A DNA stretch of 60,027 nt from SZUA-287 sp036397975. GTDB lineage: Bacteria; Bacteroidota; Ignavibacteria; UBA10030; UBA6906. The stretch spans positions 1-60,027 of the forward strand of contig DASWHW010000035.1 of assembly GCA_036397975.1 (NCBI GenBank). The letters run 5' to 3'. Under the pieces are notes generated by a model. That model was not told the origin of the DNA and did not search any database. It worked only from the letters and a program-made list of their open reading frames with translations. A program made the position numbers and the translations under genes. Shown in pieces: positions 51,778 to 60,027 of this stretch; the first letter of the stretch is position 1; each line of letters begins with the position of its first letter.

Positions 51778-52851
51778 ATGAATGCTCGGTTGCTAACTCG
51801 GATTCTCCAATACCCGCTCGTGGCTGTGTTCTCGTTGCCGCTTACGTCGAGTGCACAATCGATTCTCTTTGACCCTGATCCGCCTGTTGTTTCCCCCATT
51901 CATAGACTCACGATCGCCGATCTCGATTTTCAAAACGCAACAACGCCCAAGTGGCTTTTCACCATTGGATTGAGAACAAGTGACGGAGGAACGCTTCAGG
52001 CACGGATGAGCATTCGAGTCAGTATCCAACTCCCCGGGGGAGAGTCGTACCCTGAGGCAGCCCGCGTTGAAACAGTGGACCCGCACTTTGCGATTGAAGG
52101 GAATCGGACAATCACAAATCTCGACCTCGGCCACACGATTCCAACAGGTCCAACCGTTTATGACCAGGTTGCGCGGAGCCGCCTTGAGCAACTTGCTCTC
52201 CCCGGAGGGACATTGCCGGCAGGACTGTATCAGTTTGTAGTCGAGGCTTCAGTTGTTAATGATGTTAATCCTCCAAGGGTTTCACGCTTTTCTATTGATG
52301 TCATGAATCCCTCATCCGTTGAGCTTCTCTTTCCACTCGATGGAGACGATGGGATTAACAGATTTCCTCTTTTTCAGTGGCGGTACGACGGTGAAACGTC
52401 ACGGATCGCGGTCTTTGAAAAGCTTCCAACCCAAGGATCTCTCGAGGAAGCAATTACCGGAACCCCTCATCTCACACAAGAAGTCCGGGGCTTAACATTA
52501 CAGTACCCGCAGGCTGGTGTTCGATCACTGGAACAGGGAAAGACATATGTCTGGTACGTCGATGGCCTCGTACCGGAGTCCGGAGGAACGAATTTCAAGG
52601 TTCGAAGCCCGCTTCGCGCGTTCACCGTCACGCCGCAAGGACTTGGCTCGCTAAATTCTCTCCTCGACGAACTGGAGGCGGCTCTTGGACCAAAGTACAA
52701 GAGCGTGTTCGATGAGATCCGCAATGCCGCGCTTTCTCCAGAAGGAGCAATGCGACTGAACGGGAACCCGGTTACCTCATCGGATCTCGCACACATCATT
52801 CGTCGCCTACGAGACAATCCCCAATCGATCACGAGCGTCGTGCTGGAATGA
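51778..52851 (+). CDS. Secreted protein of unknown function
   Basis: 357 residues. A signal peptide ends near LTSSAQ (about 26). Residues 30-200 form a beta-rich domain with an Ig-like feel (RLTIADLDFQNATTPKWLFTI), and 205-300 a second one (LLFPLDGDDGINRFPLFQW). The C-terminal 60 residues are helical (SLNSLLDELEAALGPKYKSVFDEIRNAAL). No known family is recognised with confidence; it recalls DUF928-like proteins that accompany FecR and CHASE2 genes in other phyla, but I cannot confirm this. First gene of the cluster, 7 bp before the fecR gene. Confidence 0.7.
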   Translation: MNARLLTRILQYPLVAVFSLPLTSSAQSILFDPDPPVVSPIHRLTIADLDFQNATTPKWLFTIGLRTSDGGTLQARMSIRVSIQLPGGESYPEAARVETVDPHFAIEGNRTITNLDLGHTIPTGPTVYDQVARSRLEQLALPGGTLPAGLYQFVVEASVVNDVNPPRVSRFSIDVMNPSSVELLFPLDGDDGINRFPLFQWRYDGETSRIAVFEKLPTQGSLEEAITGTPHLTQEVRGLTLQYPQAGVRSLEQGKTYVWYVDGLVPESGGTNFKVRSPLRAFTVTPQGLGSLNSLLDELEAALGPKYKSVFDEIRNAALSPEGAMRLNGNPVTSSDLAHIIRRLRDNPQSITSVVLE

Positions 52852-52858
52852 CGCCGCC

Positions 52859-53560
52859 ATGAGAGCGCACAAACATATCGCCTGGGTTCTCTTTTTTGTC
52901 CTCTTTGTTCTCGCTGTTGGAGGTCTCTCAGTCGCACAACCTGAATCATCTCTCGCTCTCGTTAGTAAGATAATACAGCGAGTTCTGCGACAACAGGACG
53001 GAAAGGACTGGGTCGATGCAAAGCGCGGTGAGACACTGGGAGCTGGTGATAAGATTCGAACGGGGCAAAGCTCTCTTGCGGTAATCAAGTTCAAGGATAA
53101 CAGTATGTTGCGTGTTCGGGAACTCTCCGAGCTTACCATTGAAGGTGTGAATAACAATGGCGTCTTCTTTAAGTCTGTGGAAATAGAAAAAGGTGCGGTT
53201 GGTTTTAACATTCGTAAACAAGGTGAGGGTGAGGAGTTTCGCTTTTCGTCGCCGACGTCCGTCGCTTCGATACGTGGAACAGGAGGACAATTCCTCCTTG
53301 CAGATAGCGCCGACCTGCTTGTCGTAATTGAAGGGGTTGTCCTTTATACGAATCAGATTTCCCGTGAATCAGTAGAGGTACGGGCGGGGTTTACTGGCGT
53401 CTCGAGAAAAGACGGCACCATTGTCACCAGACCGTCTACCGACGAGGAACAACGCGAAGCTATCGAGTCCTCCCGTCAAACGGACAGGGAGAATGAATTC
53501 GAGTTCGATTTGCGCGATAACCAGGGAAACAGGAGGAAATTGAGGATAGAGTTCAAGTAG
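52859..53560 (+). CDS. FecR-domain protein
   Basis: 233 residues. A signal peptide (about 8-26, ending LSVAQ) is followed by a FecR domain (about 55-165), including AGDKIRTGQSSLAVIKFKDNSMLRVREL and the hallmark SPTSVASIRGTGGQF. The tail (about 180-233) is charged. Unlike the FecR of ferric-citrate systems it has no N-terminal sigma-binding cytoplasmic domain and no transmembrane helix beyond the signal, so it looks periplasmic. Stand-alone FecR domains of this type occur with CHASE2 cyclases and outer-membrane proteins, where a sensory or peptidoglycan-proximal role is suspected. Confidence 0.85.
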   Translation: MRAHKHIAWVLFFVLFVLAVGGLSVAQPESSLALVSKIIQRVLRQQDGKDWVDAKRGETLGAGDKIRTGQSSLAVIKFKDNSMLRVRELSELTIEGVNNNGVFFKSVEIEKGAVGFNIRKQGEGEEFRFSSPTSVASIRGTGGQFLLADSADLLVVIEGVVLYTNQISRESVEVRAGFTGVSRKDGTIVTRPSTDEEQREAIESSRQTDRENEFEFDLRDNQGNRRKLRIEFK

Positions 53561-53583
53561 TCTTTGGCATGAATGATGCAACT

Positions 53584-53637
53584 CTCATCTAGTTGAACAG
53601 ATGAGCCTTACTGATCTCTTCTGTAGGGCTTTTTTTT
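53584..53637 (+). terminator. Terminator with overlapping upstream hairpin, inside the cluster
   Basis: AGCCTTAC (53604-53611) pairs with GTAGGGCT (53623-53630; one G-U pair) and is followed by an eight-T run. Just before it, CTCATCT (53584-53590) pairs with AGATGAG (53599-53605), which uses two bases of the terminator stem. The two hairpins partly exclude each other. The element lies between the fecR gene and the outer-membrane gene, so it could reduce or regulate expression of the downstream half. Confidence 0.65.
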
Positions 53638-53656
53638 GTTGTCAACTGGCGAGTTT

Positions 53657-56080
53657 ATGCAGAGAATACACTTCGTATTTGCCTGTGCTATCGGTCTTTG
53701 TCTCCAGGTGATCACTGGCTTTTCTGCACATGCACAATTATCGACAGGCGTTGCCGAAGTCTCCCCTTCCGAAACGTTCAACAACCAACAACTCACGGTA
53801 AGAGCTGAACTAACGCAGGGCGCACACCCCACGCAAGTTTTTTTCCTTTTCCGCCCTTTCGGCGAATTGGATTTCCGTCGACTCGAAATGGACAGGGTTG
53901 GCTCAACAGCTTCTGTTTCCATTGGCGCTCGATCGGTTTCTCCGCCATTCATCGAATACTATATCGTCCTCGTGGATGAAGGCGGCAGGACAGAAGTTTA
54001 TCCCTTGAGTGACGCGCCCGATCCACTGCACACTCCCCCTGCAAGAACGGGACGAATTGTTGTGCGCGACCAGAGCATTTCCGAAGAGCAAATTATATTT
54101 CTGAGCCCGGAGCCGTTTTCCACTCTTCTGCAGGACGATATTCTCATCTCGATTTCTTTGCTCCGCGCTGATTCTTCTGTCGAGCGAAGCCACACAAGAA
54201 TCTTTATCGACGACGCCGAGGTGACAGACGAAGCTATCGTTTCGGGGGATATTATCGTCTACGCACCGGAAAATTCCTCGCGTGTGTTAACCCCGGGAAG
54301 CCATACAGTCACGGTCCGACTCTACAACCAACTTCGTGTTCAACATTGCTCCGCAACGCTCTTCTTTACCGTTCGAGCAGAGGGGCAATTCGCAGCTTCA
54401 GAAAATCCCAATGACTTTCGTTACAGCGGTTCTCTCGGGATGGAAACAAGGCATGAAACGATTCGCTCGACTTCTCTCGCATATAATCGGGGAACACTCA
54501 CTCTCAACGGAAGAAATGAAGACTGGCAATTGCGGGCACGTGCGTTCGTCACTTCAGAGGAAAACCGACAACAACAGCCGCAGGACAGGTTTCTCCTTGG
54601 CGTTCAATCTTCCTGGCTGACACTGACCGCTGGCGATGTCTACCCCGTTTTTCCTAATCTCATCTTGAACGGAAAGAGAGTCCGCGGGGCGAATGCAGTG
54701 CTCCGTTCGGGCAATGTTAATTTTGATATCGCCGTTGGTGAGACTATGCGGGGTATTGAGGGTGCTCTCCTCTATCCGATTCCAGTCGATTCTCTTGCGG
54801 CTGAGCAGATTCGCGATCCATCGGCTTCATACGCACCCTTGGATGCGCAGACCTGGGGAAAATTCCGGTATGGTACTTACTCCCGAAGCGTAGTCGCCAT
54901 CAGGCCAAGTTTTGGAAAACGGGAGTCGGGTCAGTTTGGTCTGTCCATCCTCAAGGGAAAAGATGACACTCAATCAATTCGGAACGGATTTCGTCCGGAG
55001 GAAAACCTCGTCGTCGGAGCAGATGCAGTGCAGTATTATGATGGAAAGAGCATTGAGCTGAGCGCCGAGGCCGCAATTAGCGCATACAATGCTGATATTT
55101 CCAGCGGAAACTTCACCGATAAATACATCGACTCCGTGTATACGGATCGTGCTGATGAGGTGAAACGGATCCGCGGACTGCTTGACGGCATCATTACGGT
55201 AAATGAGAATCTTCGTCCTCTTTCCCTTAAACGATTCTCGACGCTTGCCTGGGATGCATCGGCTGCACTTAATTACTTCAATCATCTCTTCAAGATCTCT
55301 TACACATTTCACGGGAGCGACTTCAATTCGTTCGGGCAAACATACCTTCGGAACGATATCCGTGGTTTCAATATCGGCGACCGAACGCGGATCTTGAATA
55401 ATCAGTTGCTTCTTTCGCTGCAGTTCGAGAGATTGACTGACAATACAAGCCAGACGAAAATTGCGACAACGGCATTTACAAGCACGACAATCGCGGGGAG
55501 CTACTATCCACAGGGACATCTTCCGGGAATAACTCTCAGCCTCGGATTCTATGGCAGCGATAACGGCATCAAGAGATCTCAGGTGGATTCTCTGAGCATG
55601 ATAGACGACAACACATTTCGCCTTTTTGTCCAATCGATGTACGATTTTGAATTCGGCGCGCAGCACACAGCACTGGCGAGTGTCTCCTATGCCAAACGCA
55701 ACGACCACTCATTCCGTGGTATCAATGTCGCGAACACCGTATTTTCTTTGGGGATAAGCACCCGCTATGCAATCGCCCTTCAGACGTCATTCGACGTGGT
55801 GTTTAACTTCAGCAATCAGCCTTCCCTTTTCGGAATTGCTTCAAAGCTGAACTATACTTCCCTTTCGCTCAGCGGACGCTATTCAGTGATGGACAATGCA
55901 CTTCAACTCTATTCAACAATCGCGCCGACATTGGGTGACTTTCGACGGACAACATTCGACGCCGGAACTCAATATGTCCTTCTCAAGGGAATGATCCTTG
56001 AGCTTCAGTACACAACCTTCAGCAACCCGGGATTCACAAACGAGAATGTCTGGAGTCTGCGATTACGGTACGACCTCTAA
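53657..56080 (+). CDS. Large outer-membrane beta-barrel protein
   Basis: 807 residues from ATG 53657 (MQRIHFVF), just after the terminator T-run. A signal peptide ends near FSAHAQ (about 27). Residues 30-265 are soluble beta-domains (IFIDDAEVTDEAIVSGDIIVYAPENSSRVL...), and 280-807 are an extended run of amphipathic strands ending VWSLRLRYDL. The final strand and repeated aromatic girdles suggest a barrel of 20 or more strands. No TonB box, plug or secretin signature is seen. Its place between FecR and a CHASE2 cyclase suggests a surface receptor or pore in the same pathway. No named family recognised. Confidence 0.75.
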   Translation: MQRIHFVFACAIGLCLQVITGFSAHAQLSTGVAEVSPSETFNNQQLTVRAELTQGAHPTQVFFLFRPFGELDFRRLEMDRVGSTASVSIGARSVSPPFIEYYIVLVDEGGRTEVYPLSDAPDPLHTPPARTGRIVVRDQSISEEQIIFLSPEPFSTLLQDDILISISLLRADSSVERSHTRIFIDDAEVTDEAIVSGDIIVYAPENSSRVLTPGSHTVTVRLYNQLRVQHCSATLFFTVRAEGQFAASENPNDFRYSGSLGMETRHETIRSTSLAYNRGTLTLNGRNEDWQLRARAFVTSEENRQQQPQDRFLLGVQSSWLTLTAGDVYPVFPNLILNGKRVRGANAVLRSGNVNFDIAVGETMRGIEGALLYPIPVDSLAAEQIRDPSASYAPLDAQTWGKFRYGTYSRSVVAIRPSFGKRESGQFGLSILKGKDDTQSIRNGFRPEENLVVGADAVQYYDGKSIELSAEAAISAYNADISSGNFTDKYIDSVYTDRADEVKRIRGLLDGIITVNENLRPLSLKRFSTLAWDASAALNYFNHLFKISYTFHGSDFNSFGQTYLRNDIRGFNIGDRTRILNNQLLLSLQFERLTDNTSQTKIATTAFTSTTIAGSYYPQGHLPGITLSLGFYGSDNGIKRSQVDSLSMIDDNTFRLFVQSMYDFEFGAQHTALASVSYAKRNDHSFRGINVANTVFSLGISTRYAIALQTSFDVVFNFSNQPSLFGIASKLNYTSLSLSGRYSVMDNALQLYSTIAPTLGDFRRTTFDAGTQYVLLKGMILELQYTTFSNPGFTNENVWSLRLRYDL

Positions 56081-56127
56081 ACACGGTTCTTGCGGGAATT
56101 CGGCCAAGCGCTCTGCTGCGACGACGA

Positions 56128-58290
56128 TTGACAAAATTGTTCGTCGCGCTGATAACTGCCCTCCTCGTTCTCCTGGTCACGCAGGAAAGCATCCTGAAGC
56201 TGGGTGTTATTCAGCGGCTCGAACTTGCCACCATCGACTATCGATTTCAACACCGCGGTCTTAAGGAATCTCTCCGCGATTCGGGCGTGGTGGTAATCGT
56301 GGAGATCTCTCAGGATTCGTACCGGGCGTTGCCGGATCGATTCCCATGGCCTCGTTCCTACTATGCACATCTTATCCGCAATCTGAAGCGTGCGGGTGCG
56401 AAAGTCGTAGGCCTTGATCTCATGCTCACCGGCGCAGATATGGCGAATCCAGAGAACGATCAAGACCTCCGTGATGCCATTCGAGAAAGCGGCATGGTTG
56501 TGCTTGCAGGAAAAATTGAGCCGGAGAACGATCAGTTTCAGCATGTATCGAGCAATGAAAACTTTGGTAATGAGTTTCTTCACATCGATAGTACGCTGGG
56601 GATTGTCAACATACTGAATGATGCCGACGGCGTCCACAGGCGGTACACACCTTTTTTTGAATCTGCCGGAAATTATACCGTCCCAACATTTGCGCTCGCT
56701 GTGTTGAACAAATATTTCGGTCTTTCTCCGTTCACCACCGCAGAGGATTGGGGCGACCGATTCGCATACGCAGGTCGGGATATTCCGAAATACGACGCCT
56801 CTTCTTTCTTGATTAATTTCTACGGATCTAGCGGGACTTCTCGTTTTATTAAATTCGCAGATGTTATTGACGACTCCGGGTTTGCCACTCTCGATGAGAT
56901 TGACTACGGAACCCAACTCAATACGTTCGACGACCCTATCGATGGATATTTGTACGATCGGACGTTTAAGAATAAGATTGTTCTCGTCGGGTCGCGCGTG
57001 CCGGAAGACCACGATCTTTTTCCGGTTTCCATTGCGAAGGGACGGCGCCAGGGAGATAATCTCATGTACGGTGTGGAGATTCATGCAAATGTCATTGAAA
57101 GCATCCTGCGTTCGGATTTCGTCCGGAAGCAATCGGTTGCTTTGGAGATCCTGTCGGTACTCTTTTTCTGTTTTGTTACTTTTTTCGTGACCTCCGCACT
57201 GAAAGCCTCGAAGACCCGGTTTCACTTTCTTGTGGAGGTGAATGGGTTTCTCTTCGCCCTTGCTGAGATCTTTGTTCTTGCGTACGCGTCATTGCTTCTT
57301 TTCACACATGCCAGTTACCTTCTTACCACTATCAGTCCAATTCTTGCCGTGCTCTCGGGTTATTTCGCAAGTACGACCTATCATTTTGTTGTGGAGCGAA
57401 AACAGCGGGTGCTGATTAAGGAAATGTTCAGCACGTATGTGAACCCATCGGTCGTGGATGAATTAATCTCCAATCCAGAAAAACTGGCTTTGGGTGGAGA
57501 GAGAAGGACTCTAACGGTGCTGTTTGCAGATATTGAGGGATTTACGACCATTTCGGAGAATCTCCCATCCGAGCAACTCGTGGGAATTCTCAATGAGTAT
57601 CTGAGTGCGATGAGCGAGGTAGTGTTCCGACATTCGGGAACACTTGACAAGTACCAGGGGGATGCAATCATGGCTTTTTGGGGAGCGCCAATTGCTCAGG
57701 CCGATCACGCCTTGAACGCATGCCGGGCCGCAATAGAAATGCAGCAAGTTGCAAAAGAAATACGGGCAGCATGGCGGTCGGAGAACAAGCCCCTATTCCA
57801 TCTGCGTATCGGAGTCAATACTGGAGAGATGGTTGTGGGAAATATGGGTGCAATGCGAAAGTTCGATTATACGGTGATTGGTGATAGTGTCAATCTCGGC
57901 TCACGCCTTGAAGGAGCGAATAAGCAATACCATACAGGCATCATCGTCAGCGAAAACACATTTTCGCTTGTTCGTCAGGAAATGATCGGAAGAGAACTCG
58001 ACTTGCTAACCGTGAAGGGACGATCCGAACCGATTCACATTTATGAATTGCTGATGACAAGAGAGTCACCACTCGATCACGAATTGCGAGAGTTCTTGAT
58101 ATTTTTCGGAGAGGGGATAGAACAATTTCGGAAAATGAGATGGGAGGAAGCGCGCGCCTCCTTTTCGGCAGCCAGCTCGCTACGGCCCGAGGATAATCCA
58201 ACGTTGATGTACCTTCAGCGCATTTCTCAATTCGAGATTGACCCGCCACCGAAGAACTGGGATGGTGTTTTTGAAATGACGACGAAATAG
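56128..58290 (+). CDS. CHASE2-domain class III adenylate cyclase
   Basis: 720 residues from TTG 56128; no ATG is available before helix 1, so a non-ATG start is likely. A first membrane helix (about 4-22) leads to a periplasmic CHASE2 domain (about 25-330). Three helices follow (about 335-420), then the catalytic domain (about 455-640). Metal aspartates are in LFADIEGFT and GDAIMAFWG; the Lys (LDKYQGD) and Asp (KFDYTVIGDSVNLGSRLEGAN) that set ATP specificity, and the Asn/Arg transition-state pair, are present. It therefore should make cAMP on a signal sensed in the periplasm. About 70 residues of helical tail follow. Fourth gene of the cluster, 47 bp after the barrel gene. Confidence 0.9.
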   Translation: MTKLFVALITALLVLLVTQESILKLGVIQRLELATIDYRFQHRGLKESLRDSGVVVIVEISQDSYRALPDRFPWPRSYYAHLIRNLKRAGAKVVGLDLMLTGADMANPENDQDLRDAIRESGMVVLAGKIEPENDQFQHVSSNENFGNEFLHIDSTLGIVNILNDADGVHRRYTPFFESAGNYTVPTFALAVLNKYFGLSPFTTAEDWGDRFAYAGRDIPKYDASSFLINFYGSSGTSRFIKFADVIDDSGFATLDEIDYGTQLNTFDDPIDGYLYDRTFKNKIVLVGSRVPEDHDLFPVSIAKGRRQGDNLMYGVEIHANVIESILRSDFVRKQSVALEILSVLFFCFVTFFVTSALKASKTRFHFLVEVNGFLFALAEIFVLAYASLLLFTHASYLLTTISPILAVLSGYFASTTYHFVVERKQRVLIKEMFSTYVNPSVVDELISNPEKLALGGERRTLTVLFADIEGFTTISENLPSEQLVGILNEYLSAMSEVVFRHSGTLDKYQGDAIMAFWGAPIAQADHALNACRAAIEMQQVAKEIRAAWRSENKPLFHLRIGVNTGEMVVGNMGAMRKFDYTVIGDSVNLGSRLEGANKQYHTGIIVSENTFSLVRQEMIGRELDLLTVKGRSEPIHIYELLMTRESPLDHELREFLIFFGEGIEQFRKMRWEEARASFSAASSLRPEDNPTLMYLQRISQFEIDPPPKNWDGVFEMTTK

Positions 58291-58292
58291 AG

Positions 58293-58895
58293 TTACCAGC
58301 GAAGGCTCTTCAGGAAACTCTGTTGGGCCGCGAACAGTGCAAACATCTCTTCGCTGCTTTCCTTCCCCTTCAGCAAGGCTGTCGCCTCATAGAGTCTTTC
58401 TCCCGCGACGAACACCACGATACGCATGTTCTCCCCGGTCTCCGGGTTTTCGACTTCATAGCCGCAGAACTCTCTCCCGGAAAGAGTAAATGTCTCCGGG
58501 GTTCTCTGCAGCATGGACGACCCCCCGTTGACTGCAAGCGCCATCGTGAGCTGAGCCACGCGATTGATCGGAGACCGCCGAAGTTCGTTGAACGCAACGG
58601 AATCAACCTTCAGCTCACTCACCGCAATGGTGGCGCGGTAATCGTTGCGCAGGAGCCAGATAGTTGATGCGGGTTGTTGGGACAGCGGATCGTCTAACGC
58701 AGCAAACCAGCCCTGAGGAATTCTATATTGGAACGCGCCGTCTACTGACGTTTTCGAGAAGGAGCTAAGAGGATAGTCTGTGGAATATCGGCTGGTGGCA
58801 CATCCGGAGATCAGCCACCCGAGGGCTACGAGCAGCGGAAGCGCACGACGGCACGTATTGCTATTCCTCCGTGCGCGCGAACTGGGCTGACTCAA
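58293..58895 (-). CDS. Hypothetical lipoprotein overlapping the porV-like gene
   Basis: Up to 200 residues, starting from TTG 58895; no in-frame ATG precedes the signal. The signal ends in LISGC (about 28-32), so the product is probably a lipoprotein. The mature part is a mixed alpha-beta domain (FQYRIPQGWFAALDDPLS...REFCGYEVENPETGENMRIVVFV) of PsbP/MOG1-like appearance, unconfirmed. Its start lies 35 nt inside the end of the PorV/PorQ gene, and the GGAGGAATAG at the PorV stop could serve as a ribosome binding site; coupling is likely. It is 2 bp from the convergent cyclase. Confidence 0.7.
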   Translation of the reverse strand: MSQPSSRARRNSNTCRRALPLLVALGWLISGCATSRYSTDYPLSSFSKTSVDGAFQYRIPQGWFAALDDPLSQQPASTIWLLRNDYRATIAVSELKVDSVAFNELRRSPINRVAQLTMALAVNGGSSMLQRTPETFTLSGREFCGYEVENPETGENMRIVVFVAGERLYEATALLKGKESSEEMFALFAAQQSFLKSLRW

Positions 58896-59907
58896 GAGTA
58901 AACATTATTGAAATACGGTGCGTATCAGGGAAGACCTCTCCCGATGCGAAACGAGCAAAGGAGTAGTCGATGTTAAGTTTGGGAAGCTGGACGCCCGCAC
59001 CCATGCTCCATTGTTTCACATCGTTGTAGCCCATGCGCAGGGCGACAACGTTCTTATACTGAAACTCCAGACCGGTATGAATATCGAAACTGATACGGCC
59101 GAGGTTGGCATTTGATGCAGTTCGTCTGTTCTCAAAGCGGACGTCAAAATCAACGGCGGGTGCAATCCGTCCACCCCAGATATCGATGAAGTATGCAGAG
59201 CCAATTTTCATTGTGGGTGAAACAAGCTCATTCGTCCCTGTATCCCACGCAAGAAATGTTGTGGTAACATCCTGAAGATTTGCCCCTAGCACAAGGTCAT
59301 CCATCGGCGTGTACCACACACCGAGATCAAAGCCGAGTCCGGTTGCCGAATTATCTCCCAGCTCACGTCGAATCAGTTTAACATTTGCACCGTAGGAAAA
59401 ATTATCCGACTCCTTCTTGGAGTAGGTGAAGTAAAAAGCCCAGTCAGCGGAATTGAAATACGTGACACGATCGGGATCAACCCGGGCAAAGTTGGGATCA
59501 ATCCCGCCGATCTGGGAGGGGTCGGTCACTGGGTTGCCGAACGCGTCGATGCCGGCGGAAATCGTGTTGGGAATATTGTCAACACCGAGTCGGATAACAC
59601 TGACGCCAATGCTCGCGTTACTACCAAACGGCAAAGCAACTGCACCGTAGTCGTAGTTGACAAGTGAGCCGAATTGCTCTGCATGCATGAGAGCAACCTG
59701 GGGAAAATTCATATGAGAAAGGCCGGCCGGATTCCAATACCCAGAGGTCACATCGTTGGCCAACGCAACATATGCACCTCCCATGCTTAGGGGGCGGGCA
59801 CCGACACCGAGCGACATGAACTCACCGGCATATTTTCCGAAGCCCGTGCCTGCATTCGCAGTAAGTGCCCCGGCAATCAACCCCAACACCAACAAATGAA
59901 TCTTCAT
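58861..59907 (-). CDS. PorV/PorQ-family outer-membrane protein
   Basis: 348 residues from ATG 59907, which has GAGG 5 nt upstream; an earlier start at 59922 is less likely. A signal peptide ends near ALTANAG (about 20). The family signature GKYAGEFMSLGVGARPLSMGGAYVALANDVTSGYWNPAGL is intact, followed by FadL-like barrel strands. PorV acts with PorU at the cell surface to process and attach T9SS cargo; PorQ-type relatives have less clear roles. It is thus a possible partner of the two T9SS cargo proteins at 3893-8937. The last 35 nt overlap the lipoprotein gene. Confidence 0.88.
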   Translation of the reverse strand: MKIHLLVLGLIAGALTANAGTGFGKYAGEFMSLGVGARPLSMGGAYVALANDVTSGYWNPAGLSHMNFPQVALMHAEQFGSLVNYDYGAVALPFGSNASIGVSVIRLGVDNIPNTISAGIDAFGNPVTDPSQIGGIDPNFARVDPDRVTYFNSADWAFYFTYSKKESDNFSYGANVKLIRRELGDNSATGLGFDLGVWYTPMDDLVLGANLQDVTTTFLAWDTGTNELVSPTMKIGSAYFIDIWGGRIAPAVDFDVRFENRRTASNANLGRISFDIHTGLEFQYKNVVALRMGYNDVKQWSMGAGVQLPKLNIDYSFARFASGEVFPDTHRISIMFTLESAQFARTEE

Positions 59908-60027
59908 AACTACCTCAGACAAAAATGCCGAACCACCTCTGTGTGATCCGGACTGGTGGATAAATGCACATACGAGAGTTATAACACGAGAGTCTGAACT
60001 CCGGTTCTCTCTGTAGCAATTATCGGC

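Noticed and set aside
56077..57225. 382-codon open frame on the minus strand opposite the CHASE2 cyclase
   Set aside because: Covers the real cyclase reading frame, starts inside it, and shows no domain or signal.
1..60027. CRISPR arrays, tRNA or rRNA genes
   Set aside because: I saw no regularly spaced direct repeats and no tRNA-like T-loop/acceptor pairs in the gaps, all of which are under 300 bp. A tRNAscan or Infernal run would settle it.

Overview
The window reads as a chromosomal segment of about 50% GC from a member of the Bacteroidota/FCB group, most like Ignavibacteria or a neighbouring lineage. This placement is inferred from gene content: two secreted proteins with type IX secretion (T9SS) C-terminal sorting domains, a PorV/PorQ-family outer-membrane protein, many lipoproteins and beta-barrels, and DUF2851 and DUF6588-type proteins. 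Unlike classical Bacteroidetes, several intergenic regions carry canonical sigma-70-like promoters (TTGATT or close variants, 17-nt spacer, TATNTT/TATTAT), and several genes have Shine-Dalgarno sequences. Genes are tightly packed; no gap reaches 300 bp. I see no tRNA, rRNA, CRISPR array, transposase or integrase.

Layout. 1-2507: an accessory-looking module with an inverted repeat carrying two mirrored promoters, paired GACA-N4-TGTC operators, a LexA/CI-type self-cleaving repressor and an orphan DNA methyltransferase. 2512-8937: a DUF1015 protein and two large T9SS cargo proteins (a phospholipase-D-like putative nuclease with a lamin-tail domain, and an LVIVD-repeat protein). 9189-16667: a TPR/EamA/TrmH operon, a 53-residue membrane protein, DsbD, and a convergent TlpA-like/TMEM220/PHP operon. 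16875-22102: a short Rho, a CtpA-type protease, thymidylate kinase, an ECF sigma factor and a secreted toast-rack-like protein. 22120-29155: a TPR-CHAT lipoprotein without its catalytic residues, GDPD, adk, rlmN, a lipoprotein and an outer-membrane protein.

29209-37460 is one leftward operon: yggS, divIVA, pnp, a SIMPL protein, ileS, a DksA-like gene, lspA, rluD. Its backbone order matches the Gram-positive cluster downstream of ftsZ. 37636-44944 is a rightward run: TPR protein, larE, type II NADH dehydrogenase, thioesterase, PD40 lipoprotein, pyrF, DUF2851. 44995-48828 is leftward: an outer-membrane protein, a secreted protein of a family usually mislabelled asparagine synthetase B, and a TPR protein. 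49110-51653 carries dxr-rseP.

51778-58290 is the best candidate for a little-described system: a promoter overlapping a long dyad, then a secreted protein, a FecR-domain protein, a large outer-membrane beta-barrel behind a terminator-like element, and a CHASE2-class III adenylate cyclase. It reads as an envelope-sensing module with cAMP as output. 58293-59907 holds a lipoprotein translationally nested with a PorV/PorQ protein on the other strand.
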